Shown: piece after piece, positions 45,303 to 53,888 of the stretch
How the letters are laid out: the number at the start of each line of letters is the position of its first letter
How positions within the stretch are numbered: the first letter of the stretch is position 1
Origin: an uncultured Porphyromonas sp.
Lineage (GTDB): Bacteria > Bacteroidota > Bacteroidia > Bacteroidales > Porphyromonadaceae
Length of the DNA stretch: 64,000 nt
Direction of reading: 5' to 3'
NCBI GenBank assembly: GCA_934364985.1
Contig: CAKRMU010000006.1
Span: 1-64,000 of the forward strand
The notes under the pieces: model-generated
What the model was told of the DNA's origin: nothing
The model's database searches: none
The model's input: the letters and a program-made list of their open reading frames with translations, nothing else
Program-made: the position numbers and the translations under genes

Positions 45303-45791
45303 ATGATGATGTATTTACCCATTATCCTTGCTGCCCTTACTGTGGCGGCTCTTATTCTTGCTGAGTTATTCTTTATTCCCGGGTTTGGTTTTTTAGGAAT
45401 CCTTGGTGGAGGAGGTTTTATTGCCGCAGAAGCCTATTTCATAACTATGGGATTATATCCTCAGGCAATCCTTTTTGGGGCGTTGTCAATTGCCACCTTC
45501 GCCATTGGTTTTTTACTACTCAGTCGAAATAAATTTATCAAAAAGATGGAGCTAACTGATACTGTAGACGAGGTGGCAATTAAACTCCCTGAGGGCATAT
45601 TTATAGGTGCAAAAGGGATAGCAGTCAGTAGGCTTGCACTTGGGGGGACTATTAGGATTGGCGATAATGCGTTAGAGGGAGAGTCTGAGGAGGGATTTAT
45701 TGATGAGAATGAGCGGATAATCATCTCCGACATTCGTAATCAAAAAGTGTACGTTCGGAGAGATTCTTCGCCGTTTAATGCCAGTATTTGA
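45303..45791 (+). CDS. nfeD: short NfeD-like membrane protein
   Basis: 162-aa NfeD of the short (no protease) type: three hydrophobic segments (about 3-75) rich in Gly, then an OB-fold C-terminal domain with IFIGAKGIAVSRLALGGTIRIGDNALEGESEEGFI, typical of NfeD. It normally partners the flotillin-like FloA, which follows 34 nt later, and is thought to organise membrane microdomains. Confidence 0.88.
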   Translation: MMMYLPIILAALTVAALILAELFFIPGFGFLGILGGGGFIAAEAYFITMGLYPQAILFGALSIATFAIGFLLLSRNKFIKKMELTDTVDEVAIKLPEGIFIGAKGIAVSRLALGGTIRIGDNALEGESEEGFIDENERIIISDIRNQKVYVRRDSSPFNASI

Positions 45792-45825
45792 TTAAGTAAC
45801 AATAAACCTATCAACAATATTTAGT

Positions 45826-46839
45826 ATGGAATCAACCTACATCATTTGGGGTGTAATAATAGTGGTAGCCCTTATAGTTATCGCTATCTTTTTACGGTAT
45901 TTCCCCATTATTTTATGGATTTCTACTCGAGCTTCCGGGGTAAAAGTCTCACTTTTACAGCTATTTTTGATGCGGATAAGGAACGTGCCACCTCACGTCA
46001 TAGCCAAAGCTATGGTCGAGGCACATAAGGCTGGATTACAACTAACTCGCGATGAGCTCGAGGCTCATTATCTTGCTGGCGGTCACGTAGAGCAGGTAGT
46101 CCACGCTCTTGTGTCAGCGAATAAAGCCAATATAGACCTTAGTTTCAAGATGGCGGCTGCCATAGATCTTGCTGGTCGTGACGTATTCAACGCTGTGCAA
46201 ATGTCTGTAAATCCCAAGGTCATTGATACCCCTCCAGTGACAGCCGTGGCTAAAGATGGTATCCAGCTTATTGCTAAGGCTCGTGTTACAGTGCGGGCAA
46301 ATATCCAGCGTTTAGTGGGAGGGGCAGGAGAGGAAACAATACTTGCTCGCGTGGGTGAGGGTATTGTCAGCTCTATTGGTTCAAGTGAAAGACATACCGT
46401 CGTCCTTGAGAATCCAGACTCCATTAGTAAGTTAGTCCTCCGCAAAGGCTTGGATGCTGGTACGGCTTTTGAGATATTATCCATTGATATAGCTGATATC
46501 GACATCGGTAGGAATATAGGTGCTGTACTTCAAATGGATCAGGCTCAGGCTGATAAGAATATCGCACAAGCCAAAGCTGAGGAGCGTCGTGCTATGGCAG
46601 TTGCTCAAGAACAAGAGATGAGAGCATTGGCACAACAAGCTCGTGCTAAGGTGATAGAAGCTGAGGCCGAGGTGCCACTCGCTATGGCAGAAGCTTTCCG
46701 CAATGGTAACCTTGGGATTATGGACTATTATCGGATGAAAAATATAGAGGCAGACACTTCTATGCGAGATGCGATAGCTAAGCCTATCACCGATGAGAAG
46801 CAACATAAGCCACTAAATAAAGAGGAAAAAGATAAATAA
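45826..46839 (+). CDS. floA: flotillin-like protein FloA
   Basis: 337-aa SPFH-type membrane scaffold (UPF0365). An N-terminal hydrophobic hairpin (residues 5-35) is followed by the family block [31 protein letters not shown], an SPFH core ([43 protein letters not shown]) and a helical region of EA-rich repeats ([25 protein letters not shown]). It is directly downstream of nfeD, the standard pairing. A T-tailed hairpin follows. Confidence 0.94.
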   Translation: MESTYIIWGVIIVVALIVIAIFLRYFPIILWISTRASGVKVSLLQLFLMRIRNVPPHVIAKAMVEAHKAGLQLTRDELEAHYLAGGHVEQVVHALVSANKANIDLSFKMAAAIDLAGRDVFNAVQMSVNPKVIDTPPVTAVAKDGIQLIAKARVTVRANIQRLVGGAGEETILARVGEGIVSSIGSSERHTVVLENPDSISKLVLRKGLDAGTAFEILSIDIADIDIGRNIGAVLQMDQAQADKNIAQAKAEERRAMAVAQEQEMRALAQQARAKVIEAEAEVPLAMAEAFRNGNLGIMDYYRMKNIEADTSMRDAIAKPITDEKQHKPLNKEEKDK

Positions 46840-46854
46840 TCGCTGTACAATGTG

Positions 46855-46909
46855 GGGAATAACGCACTTTGAATTCATTAGGAATGAAGCGTTATTCCCT
46901 ACTTTTTAT
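46855..46909 (+). terminator. intrinsic terminator after floA
   Basis: GGGAATAACGC (46855-46865) pairs perfectly with GCGTTATTCCC (46889-46899), followed by TACTTTTTATT. The hairpin sits between floA and the nucleoside phosphorylase, inside an N-terminal extension of the latter's frame that is therefore not believed. Confidence 0.75.
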
Positions 46910-46928
46910 TAACAAAATACTTAATGAT

Positions 46929-47807
46929 ATGAATAAATTTGTGATACCTGAGTCAGAGTTAATCATCAACAACGATGGCTCCATTTTCCACTTACATATT
47001 CGACCAGAGGATATTGCTGACAACTTAGTGATATGTGGTGATCCCAGTCGTGTGGATATGATTGCATCTCATTTTAATAACATTGAAGTGAATGTGACAA
47101 ATAGGGAGTTTCATACTATTACGGGTTACTACAAAGGGAAGAGAGTCACTGCTCTCTCGCATGGTATTGGTTCGGATAATATTGAGATCGTCCTTAATGA
47201 GCTGGATGCTTTGGCCAATATTGACTTTAAGACGAGAACTGCCAAAGAACAGCATCGCGAACTTACGATTGTCCGAGTGGGTACATCGGGTGGCTTACAA
47301 GATGCAACACCTATTGGTTCTTACGTTGCAGCAAATTATGCGATTGGATTTGATGGTGTTCTCCATTTTTATGCAGACCGCGATAAAGTTTGTGATTTAG
47401 CTTTTGAAAATGAGCTTATGAAGCAGCTTGATTGGCAGATCAATGGTCTTAAGCCTTATGTAGTTAAGGCTCCAGATGATATGATAAAGCAGTTCGTTAT
47501 ATCTTCAAATGTTATCCCAGGAGCTACGATAGCTTGTAATGGCTTTTATGCACCTCAAGGGAGACGTCTTCGTGGACGCTTAGCAGATCCAGAGCTCAAT
47601 AAAAAGATAACGTCTTTTGAATACCAAGGCACTAAGCTAACCAATTTTGAGATGGAGAGTTCGGCATTAGCTGGGTTGGGAGCTATTCTTGGTCATCGTG
47701 TTATTACAATCTGTACCATCATTGCTGGTAGAAAAAGCGAGACGATGAATACCGAATACAAAGGTACTATTGAGGGCTTAGTCCAATTGGTATTAGACCG
47801 TTTTTAA
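46929..47807 (+). CDS. nucleoside phosphorylase (uridine phosphorylase-like)
   Basis: 293-aa PNP/UDP phosphorylase family enzyme. VICGDPSRVDMIASHF (phosphate and ribose site), VTALSHGIGSDNIEIVLNELDAL, RVGTSGGLQDATPIGSYVAA and FEMESSALAGLGAILGHRV are the family motifs. It salvages pyrimidine (or purine) nucleosides to bases. The ATG at 46929 is chosen because an upstream start (46869) lies in the floA terminator hairpin. It is followed by array I. Confidence 0.9.
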   Translation: MNKFVIPESELIINNDGSIFHLHIRPEDIADNLVICGDPSRVDMIASHFNNIEVNVTNREFHTITGYYKGKRVTALSHGIGSDNIEIVLNELDALANIDFKTRTAKEQHRELTIVRVGTSGGLQDATPIGSYVAANYAIGFDGVLHFYADRDKVCDLAFENELMKQLDWQINGLKPYVVKAPDDMIKQFVISSNVIPGATIACNGFYAPQGRRLRGRLADPELNKKITSFEYQGTKLTNFEMESSALAGLGAILGHRVITICTIIAGRKSETMNTEYKGTIEGLVQLVLDRF

Positions 47808-47922
47808 TTTCTGAAAGCTGTATTTACATGGTTGCGACTTTTGGTAGAGAATACCTAAAGGTAGTCAATTAATTGTTCGCATTGAATGTGCCTAATAATC
47901 ACTATTTAGAGATAGCTTTCAA

Positions 47923-47985
47923 CGGATACCCATAATACACCGAAACGAATACCCTATATTTGTTTCTGTGTATTATGGGTATCCG
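47923..47985. repeat. 23-nt-period palindromic array I (3 units, perfect outer inverted repeat)
   Basis: Units at 47923-47939, 47946-47962 and 47969-47985. Unit 1 CGGATACCCATAATACA and unit 3 TGTATTATGGGTATCCG are perfect reverse complements, and the symmetry extends into both linkers (ccgaaa, tttctg). The array can fold into one long hairpin with the middle unit in the loop, followed by TTTTAG. It lies between the convergent nucleoside phosphorylase and topB genes and may end both transcripts. Confidence 0.88.
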
Positions 47986-48110
47986 TTTTAGCTGAGTGTA
48001 GGGGTGATGTGGAGCTGATGTTAGTATCTGTGGTTACTCGGATAGAATCTTTACAGAAAGTATTGGACCACTTGTAAATGGTAATACTTGGAGTATGAAT
48101 TGAGCCGGAC

Positions 48111-49904
48111 TTAGCTCCTGTCGCTAATGACTTCGGTAACTAATTGTGACACCATACCTTTCAATTCATCAAGAAATTGGCTCGGGTTATATTCTCCTTT
48201 ATCTATCTGCCGAAGTTTGTATTCCCACTCGCCTGTAAGTTCAACGCTCTTTAGTTGTTCGTTGTGTATGGTATGAATAAGTTCTGTCCCCAGTGATGTG
48301 GGCAGAATACTTTTGCCTTTACGCTCTATGTATCCTCTCTTAAAGAGGACTTCAATGATGGCAGAGCGTGTGGAGGGCCGTCCGATGCCTTTTGACTTCA
48401 TAGCCTCTCTTAGCTCATCATTGTCAACTAATTTCCCGGCCGTCTCCATAGCATTAAGGAGGGTAGCTTCGGTATATTGTTTCGGTGGTCTTGTCTCTTT
48501 TGGTAGCAGTGATGGTGTATGTGGACCGTGTTCATTTACCTCAAAAGAGGGCATAGTTTGCTTTGTCGCCTCCTCATCCCCGTCGTTTTCGTCCGTAGTA
48601 TTATCCTGCTTTGGATAAAGTATTCGCCAACCTTCGTGAGTGATGACTCGCCCAGTTGCCTTAAACTCGTGCTTATCTATCTTTGCAAGGACTGTCGTTT
48701 GCTCATACTCCATATCAGGGTAAAAGATAGCGAGGAAACGGAGCATTATCAATTGATAAATATTAAAATGCCTTTCGTCCAACATCTGTGGCAAGTTGCC
48801 TGTGGGGATAATAGCGTGGTGGTCAGTTACCTTTGAACTGTCAAAGTATTTGCTAAGTTTGCGAAGTTTATGCCCGCCAAGTAGGGGCATGCAAGGTGTA
48901 GGAAAGGCTTGTGATAATGACTTAATGATGCCCAGGCAATTGGGGTAAATGTCATCGGGAAGATAGGTAGTATCCACACGTGGATAGGTAACCAGTTTCC
49001 CCTCATACAATGTTTGTATGATATTGAGTGTTTCTTCCGCTGTTAGTGCATACCGTTTATTCGCCTCAATTTGTAGGCTCGTGAGGTCAAAAAGACGTGG
49101 AGCAGCCTCTTTGCCTTTTCGCTTTGAGATTTTGCTAATAGTTATGTCCTTACTCGCTATATCGGCTATAACTTCTTGGGCTTCTGCCTCAGTGGCATAC
49201 TTACCGCGGGTAGACGCAAAAACGACCTCTTTATAGAGTGTCTTAATTTCCCAATATGGCTGAGGTGTAAATCCTTTAATCTCTTCGTCTCTATTAACAA
49301 TTAGAGCGAGGGTAGGTGTCTGGACCCGACCTACTGATAGTACTCTACGATCGCCAGCCGTGCGATATTTTAGTGTATATAGTCGGGTAGCGTTGATGCC
49401 TAAGAGCCAATCTCCAATGGCACGTGCTAAGCCTGCGTAGTAAAGATTGGTGTATTCCGTTTCTGGTTTTAGTTGCAAAAAGGCTTCCTGAATAGCTGCA
49501 TTAGTCATTGAGGAAAGCCATAATCGCTTGACGGGAATAGTACACCCTGCCATCTGTAATACCCACCTTTGAATCAGTTCACCCTCCTGACCAGCATCAC
49601 CACAATTGATGACCTCTGTTGCTTTGCTAACAAGATCTTTAATCACCCCAAATTGTTGCTGAATACCTGTGTCATTCATCACTTTGATGCCAAAGCGATC
49701 GGGTATCATCGGTAAATGAACTAAGCTCCATTGTCGCCAATGTGCGAAGTAATCAGACGGCTCTTTTAGGGTACAAAAGTGGCCATATGTCCAAGTCACC
49801 CAGTACCCAGCCCCCTCTAAGTATCCCTGCTTTTGGAGCGTTGCTCCAATGACGGCTCCAATATCACGAGCCACTGAGGGCTTTTCGCATATGCAGAGAA
49901 TCAT
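48111..49904 (-). CDS. topB: DNA topoisomerase III, short form
   Basis: 597-aa type IA topoisomerase. Toprim start MILCICEKPSVARDIGAVIGA, INCGDAGQEGELIQRWV (metal site), LLGINATRLYTLKY, SVGRVQTPTLALIVNRDEEI, and the active-site tyrosine in LVTYPRVDTTYLPDD. KGIGRPSTRSAIIEVLFKRGYIERKG is the C-terminal gate part. It ends soon after this and lacks the long C-terminal zinc/basic tail of many homologues. It lies 40 nt after pyrI on the same strand. Confidence 0.93.
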   Translation of the reverse strand: MILCICEKPSVARDIGAVIGATLQKQGYLEGAGYWVTWTYGHFCTLKEPSDYFAHWRQWSLVHLPMIPDRFGIKVMNDTGIQQQFGVIKDLVSKATEVINCGDAGQEGELIQRWVLQMAGCTIPVKRLWLSSMTNAAIQEAFLQLKPETEYTNLYYAGLARAIGDWLLGINATRLYTLKYRTAGDRRVLSVGRVQTPTLALIVNRDEEIKGFTPQPYWEIKTLYKEVVFASTRGKYATEAEAQEVIADIASKDITISKISKRKGKEAAPRLFDLTSLQIEANKRYALTAEETLNIIQTLYEGKLVTYPRVDTTYLPDDIYPNCLGIIKSLSQAFPTPCMPLLGGHKLRKLSKYFDSSKVTDHHAIIPTGNLPQMLDERHFNIYQLIMLRFLAIFYPDMEYEQTTVLAKIDKHEFKATGRVITHEGWRILYPKQDNTTDENDGDEEATKQTMPSFEVNEHGPHTPSLLPKETRPPKQYTEATLLNAMETAGKLVDNDELREAMKSKGIGRPSTRSAIIEVLFKRGYIERKGKSILPTSLGTELIHTIHNEQLKSVELTGEWEYKLRQIDKGEYNPSQFLDELKGMVSQLVTEVISDRS

Positions 49905-49944
49905 ATAAAGTCTTATCTATTTAGGATAGAAGAGGGGGGGATTA

Positions 49945-50421
49945 CTATTGATGCTCACCTAAAATAACGATTTCATTTCGCTCTATTTTGCGATTACAGT
50001 AATGACATTTAAGGGTACCACACTCCTTGTCAACCACATTGTAAAGACCTTTCATAGGCTCATTATTGGTGATGCATTTAGGATTTGTGCATTTTACAAT
50101 ACCCTCTATTTCATCTGGTAAGGTGACCTTGATTTTCTCCACCACCTTGTAATCCCTAATCACGCTGATGACGATCTCTTTAGCCACAAGTGCCAGCATG
50201 CTCACCTCTTCTGGAGTGAAATGCTTCTCCTCTACCTTGATAATGCCCTTGCGTCCTATCTTTTTACTGAGGTAGTTTTGTCCAATCGTAAATGGACAAT
50301 CTAATTCAAATAGCCCCAATAATTGTACTACCTTTTGTAAATGTTCAGTAGGAATGTGGTCAATGACAGAGCCATTCTTTATAGCTTGTACCCGAAGCTC
50401 ACCTTTCTCAATATGTGCCAT
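49945..50421 (-). CDS. pyrI: aspartate carbamoyltransferase regulatory chain
   Basis: 158-aa regulatory subunit of ATCase that binds CTP/ATP. The N-terminal allosteric domain has IKNGSVIDHIPTEHLQKVVQLL; the C-terminal zinc domain has four cysteines in CTNPKC and CGTLKCHYC. It is 2 nt downstream of pyrB, the usual operon order. Confidence 0.96.
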   Translation of the reverse strand: MAHIEKGELRVQAIKNGSVIDHIPTEHLQKVVQLLGLFELDCPFTIGQNYLSKKIGRKGIIKVEEKHFTPEEVSMLALVAKEIVISVIRDYKVVEKIKVTLPDEIEGIVKCTNPKCITNNEPMKGLYNVVDKECGTLKCHYCNRKIERNEIVILGEHQ

Positions 50422-50423
50422 AA

Positions 50424-51344
50424 CTAATCCTTTACTTCTATACCTAATGCCCTACATATAAGAGCCTCTCTCACGAACATCCCATTAACTGCCTGCCTGA
50501 AATAGTAGGCATAAGGGGTATCGTCTACTTCCTGTGCAATCTCATTAACTCGTGGAAGAGGATGCAGTATTTTCATATTCTCCTTCGCGTGATTTAGGAG
50601 CAACTTGTCAAGGACAAATGTATCTTTTACGGCTTTATAATCCTCTTCGTCTAAAAAACGTTCCCGCTGTAGTCGTGTCATATATACGATATCGCTCTTA
50701 GCTATTACATCAGATGAAAAATCGTCGTAATACTCTGCGGGGATGCCGTGTGTCTTACAATAGTCCACGTATTCCCGAGGTAGCTCTAACTGGTGAGGAG
50801 CTACGAAAGAGAAGGATGGCGAAAAATGTGACATTCCCTCTATAAGAGAGTGGACTGTTCGACCATATTTAAGGTCGCCAACCATTGTAATATGTAGGTC
50901 GTTTAAATGCCCTTGAGTCTTGCGGATAGAGTATAGATCAAGCATTGTTTGGGAGGGATGCTGATTGGCACCATCACCTGCATTGATGATAGGAATGCGG
51001 GATACTTCACTGGCGTAGAGGGCTGCACCTTCGAGATTATGTCGCATAATGATAAGATCTGCATAGCCAGAAACCATTTGGATAGTATCACGGAGGGTTT
51101 CACCTTTTACGGAACTGGTGTTTTTTGCATCGGAAAAACCGATAACTCTCCCCCCTAATCTATTTACCGCAGTTTCAAAACTTAAGCGGGTACGAGTTGA
51201 AGGTTCAAAGAAGAGTGTAGCCACCACTTTGCCACGGAGAAAATCACGATTCGGATTCTTCTCAAATAGCTCTGCGGTGTTGAGGATGTCAAATATTTCC
51301 TCCTTTCCTAATTGCTCAATGCTGTAAAAACTACCTCTATTCAT
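50424..51344 (-). CDS. pyrB: aspartate carbamoyltransferase catalytic chain
   Basis: 306-aa catalytic subunit, first committed step of pyrimidine synthesis. [15 protein letters not shown] (carbamoyl-phosphate binding), the [20 protein letters not shown] block, [10 protein letters not shown] and [26 protein letters not shown] are all present. It is followed by pyrI; upstream is an AspT-like transporter gene ending 7 nt before it, so the three may be co-transcribed. Confidence 0.97.
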   Translation of the reverse strand: MNRGSFYSIEQLGKEEIFDILNTAELFEKNPNRDFLRGKVVATLFFEPSTRTRLSFETAVNRLGGRVIGFSDAKNTSSVKGETLRDTIQMVSGYADLIIMRHNLEGAALYASEVSRIPIINAGDGANQHPSQTMLDLYSIRKTQGHLNDLHITMVGDLKYGRTVHSLIEGMSHFSPSFSFVAPHQLELPREYVDYCKTHGIPAEYYDDFSSDVIAKSDIVYMTRLQRERFLDEEDYKAVKDTFVLDKLLLNHAKENMKILHPLPRVNEIAQEVDDTPYAYYFRQAVNGMFVREALICRALGIEVKD

Positions 51345-51351
51345 ATATAAG

Positions 51352-53031
51352 TTATGTCAATAGTATGGTGATTGTTATCTGTGCTAATACGACGCGTGCA
51401 AACATACCTAATGGGTACACAGTGGCATATCCGACAGTAGGTGTGTCCTCCTCAATTTGATCGTTGATGTACTCCAATGCGATGGGGTTTGCCATCGAGC
51501 CACAAAGAAGTCCGCAAATAGTACCATAACTAAGTGAGGAGTACTTCATCGCAATAATACCAATAAGGAGCGTTGGAATTATCGTTATCCCAGCACCGAG
51601 TGCCAGCCACAATAGTCCTGACCCCTCTACAAGTGTTTCCATAAATTGCCCCCCTGAAGCTAACCCAAGGCACCCTAAGTAGAGCGTAATTCCGAAAGTG
51701 CGGAGCATAAGATTGGCACTTTGTGTAATATAAGTAGTTAGGTGTAACCGAGGTCCGTATGCTCCCATAAGGATCCCAATGATGATAGGACCTCCAGCCA
51801 GTCCCAATTTTATTGGCATGCTAAGGCCAGGAATCGCTATGGGTAATATGCCTACTAATACACCAATAGCCATCCCAATAAAGATGCTTATGAGGTAAGG
51901 CGAATCAATAGGTTTTAGCTGATTGCCGAGATCTTTTGCCAGCTTATCAACACCACTTTTCCCACCGATAACGGTAAGCCTATCACCCACCTGAAGAGTG
52001 AGACGTGGGGTAGGGACGAGGTCAATCTCAGCTCTATTAACCCTCGTTACAGTGACATTGTATTCGTTTCTAAGCTTAAGGCTGGCGAGCGTAGCCCCAT
52101 TATAGGCTTCACGTGTTACCAATAGACGTTTCTGTACAAGTTCGGAATTTCCCTTGTCCCAAGATGAATCTTTATGCACTTGTTCAGACTCACTACCAAA
52201 GAGCGTTAGGATAGCACCTTTGTCATTTTCATTACAAACGACGCTAAGAAGGTCATGTAGCTGTAATCTTGTGTTCCCATCAGGCTGAAAGATTTCGCCA
52301 TCACGCTCCATACGAGATACCAAAAAGTCGATTTTAAAGATCTGTTTCAACTCACCTAAAGTAGATCCGATGACACCATTATTCTCTACCCTATAATCTG
52401 CTACATGGTGATGCGTCTCATTGAGGTCAGGCTCCTTGGCTTTGCTCTTTTTCGGGAAAAATACCTTCAGTAGCTCTAATACAACAATGACTCCTACGAC
52501 ACCAAGGGGATAGGTGATAGCAGTTGCCAAAGCCATATCATTAAGCTCTGTCTGAAGAAGAGGACTACCCACGTGAATCTGCTCTACCCCTTGCTGAGCT
52601 GCAGCTAAGGCTGGAGTATTAGTCACGGCTCCACTTAGTATGCCCATAAGGTTACCAATGGTATCCACATTAGCAGTAGATAATATCACAGCTACAAGTA
52701 ATCCTAAGAGGATGAGCCCCATACTCCAAGCGTTTAGGATTATCCCTGTCTTACGGAGGGATGCTACAAACGAGGGCCCTACTTGTATACCAAGAGTATA
52801 GACAAAGACAACCAACCCAAAGTTTTGACAGAATTGTAGCATCACAGGATCTACGCACACCCCAAAGTGTGCCATAAAGATACCGAAGAAAAAAACTCCT
52901 GCACCCGCAAGTGAAAACTTGCCGAGCTTCAACTTGCCCAAGAATAGACCTATTCCGCAAGTAATACATATAATAAAAAGCGTTTGGGGCAGTGTTTGTG
53001 CCGTCCAAAAACTTTTAATTGCATCCATCAT
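51352..53031 (-). CDS. AspT/YidE/YbjL-family antiporter-like transporter
   Basis: 559-aa membrane protein with two blocks of about five hydrophobic helices flanking a central cytoplasmic region (about 205-375) of two TrkA-C (RCK_C) domains ([22 protein letters not shown] and [21 protein letters not shown]). The family motifs [15 protein letters not shown] and [15 protein letters not shown] are in matching places of the two halves. The AspT branch exchanges aspartate for alanine; the substrate here is unknown, though its place before pyrBI makes aspartate tempting (inference). Confidence 0.87.
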   Translation of the reverse strand: MMDAIKSFWTAQTLPQTLFIICITCGIGLFLGKLKLGKFSLAGAGVFFFGIFMAHFGVCVDPVMLQFCQNFGLVVFVYTLGIQVGPSFVASLRKTGIILNAWSMGLILLGLLVAVILSTANVDTIGNLMGILSGAVTNTPALAAAQQGVEQIHVGSPLLQTELNDMALATAITYPLGVVGVIVVLELLKVFFPKKSKAKEPDLNETHHHVADYRVENNGVIGSTLGELKQIFKIDFLVSRMERDGEIFQPDGNTRLQLHDLLSVVCNENDKGAILTLFGSESEQVHKDSSWDKGNSELVQKRLLVTREAYNGATLASLKLRNEYNVTVTRVNRAEIDLVPTPRLTLQVGDRLTVIGGKSGVDKLAKDLGNQLKPIDSPYLISIFIGMAIGVLVGILPIAIPGLSMPIKLGLAGGPIIIGILMGAYGPRLHLTTYITQSANLMLRTFGITLYLGCLGLASGGQFMETLVEGSGLLWLALGAGITIIPTLLIGIIAMKYSSLSYGTICGLLCGSMANPIALEYINDQIEEDTPTVGYATVYPLGMFARVVLAQITITILLT

Positions 53032-53051
53032 ATTAACAATCTTTTTCCTCG

Positions 53052-53059
53052 CAAATGTA
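53052..53059 (-). promoter_or_regulatory. -7 element upstream of the AspT-like gene
   Basis: CAAATGTA on + equals TACATTTG on -, matching TAnnTTTG, 21 nt before the start codon. No -33 TTTG at exact spacing. Confidence 0.4.
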
Positions 53060-53227
53060 CCAAAAATCTATGGGATGAATGTCAATTTAAGTTTGCATCC
53101 TTTATCACTATCTTTCAACTTATATGCTTTGTCTCGTTAATGATAATTACTCTTTGACAATTGTAAATTAGTATTTAAAAAGTTGATTGATGAATAACAC
53201 ATGTCAAGGTATTTTGTATTATCAAAG

Positions 53228-53267
53228 AGGATATTAGGTATTCCATAAGGTGAGTTTTAGGTTTTTA
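53228..53267. repeat. weak partial array L (2 units of the 23-nt family)
   Basis: AGGATATTAGGTATTCC (53228-53244), linker ataagg, then a degenerate unit (53251-53267). Phase and linker match the other arrays, but only one unit is convincing. It lies in the 417-nt divergent gap between the AspT-like gene and tRNA-Leu. Confidence 0.5.
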
Positions 53268-53401
53268 TTTAAGCTTATTGCGGTACTTCATCTATTGTAT
53301 TTCAGGCAGATGAAGAACAAAATAGTGCCTTGTTTTTTGCTCTCTTTCGTATATTCAAATAGTTAGTTTGGATTACCTCCAAAAGAAAATAGCGTATATG
53401 C

Positions 53402-53432
53402 TTTGATATTTGGGAGGATTTGCTTACCTTTG
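53402..53432 (+). promoter_or_regulatory. promoter of tRNA-Leu/tRNA-Gly
   Basis: TTTG at 53402-53405, a 19-nt spacer, TACCTTTG at 53425-53432: an exact match to the Bacteroidota promoter pattern, 16 nt before tRNA-Leu. Confidence 0.75.
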
Positions 53433-53448
53433 CAAGCACAACAAAGGA

Positions 53449-53534
53449 GCCCGGATGGTGGAATCGGTAGACACGAAGGACTTAAACTCCTTTGGCCAGC
53501 AATGGCTGTGCGGGTTCAAGTCCCGCTTCGGGTA
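53449..53534 (+). tRNA. tRNA-Leu (anticodon TAA)
   Basis: Class II tRNA of 86 nt with a long variable arm. Acceptor GCCCGGA pairs with TTCGGGT (two G-T pairs), anticodon stem AAGGA/TCCTT encloses CTTAAAC (anticodon TAA), and the T arm contains GGTTCAAGTCC. It shares a transcript with tRNA-Gly 34 nt later. Confidence 0.95.
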
Positions 53535-53568
53535 CAACGCTTTAGATAAGTCAAAAGCTTATCGTAAT

Positions 53569-53641
53569 GCGGTAGTAGCTCAGTTGGTAGAGCATTGGCT
53601 TCCCAAGCCAAAGGTCACGAGTTCGAGACTCGCCTACCGCT
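53569..53641 (+). tRNA. tRNA-Gly (anticodon CCC)
   Basis: Acceptor GCGGTAG/CTACCGC, D arm GCTCAGTTGGTAGAGC, anticodon stem TTGGC/GCCAA enclosing TTCCCAA (anticodon CCC), T arm GAGTTCGAGACTC. It lies 34 nt after tRNA-Leu. Confidence 0.94.
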
Positions 53642-53742
53642 CTCTTTTCTATGTTTGTATTTTATGGGCAGAGTACGTGTGGTATTCTGCTCATATTTTT
53701 TTATTGTGTGGCAACAATTTGTCCTTCTATGGCTCTGTGTAT

Positions 53743-53790
53743 AAATAGGATAAGCCGAGACTGCAATTGAAATCTCGGCTTATTCTATTT
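53743..53790. terminator. hairpin terminator between tRNA-Gly and the Clp gene
   Basis: Arms 53743-53760 and 53773-53790 match at 17 of 18 positions (core ATAAGCCGAGA) around a 12-nt loop. The hairpin lies between convergent units; flanks are A/T-rich but without a long T-run. A second small hairpin (TCGGAG/CTCCGA, 53800-53817) follows. Confidence 0.65.
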
Positions 53791-53888
53791 ATACTCTTGT
53801 CGGAGATAAACCTCCGATTAATTAATAATTATATGCTATGAAAGAATCGCATCATTGTGGGTTCTCAAGAAGAGAATTATGGATGGCT

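Noticed and set aside
46869..46928. 20-residue N-terminal extension of the nucleoside phosphorylase
   Set aside because: The stretch is part of the floA terminator hairpin; the ATG at 46929 gives the family's normal start.
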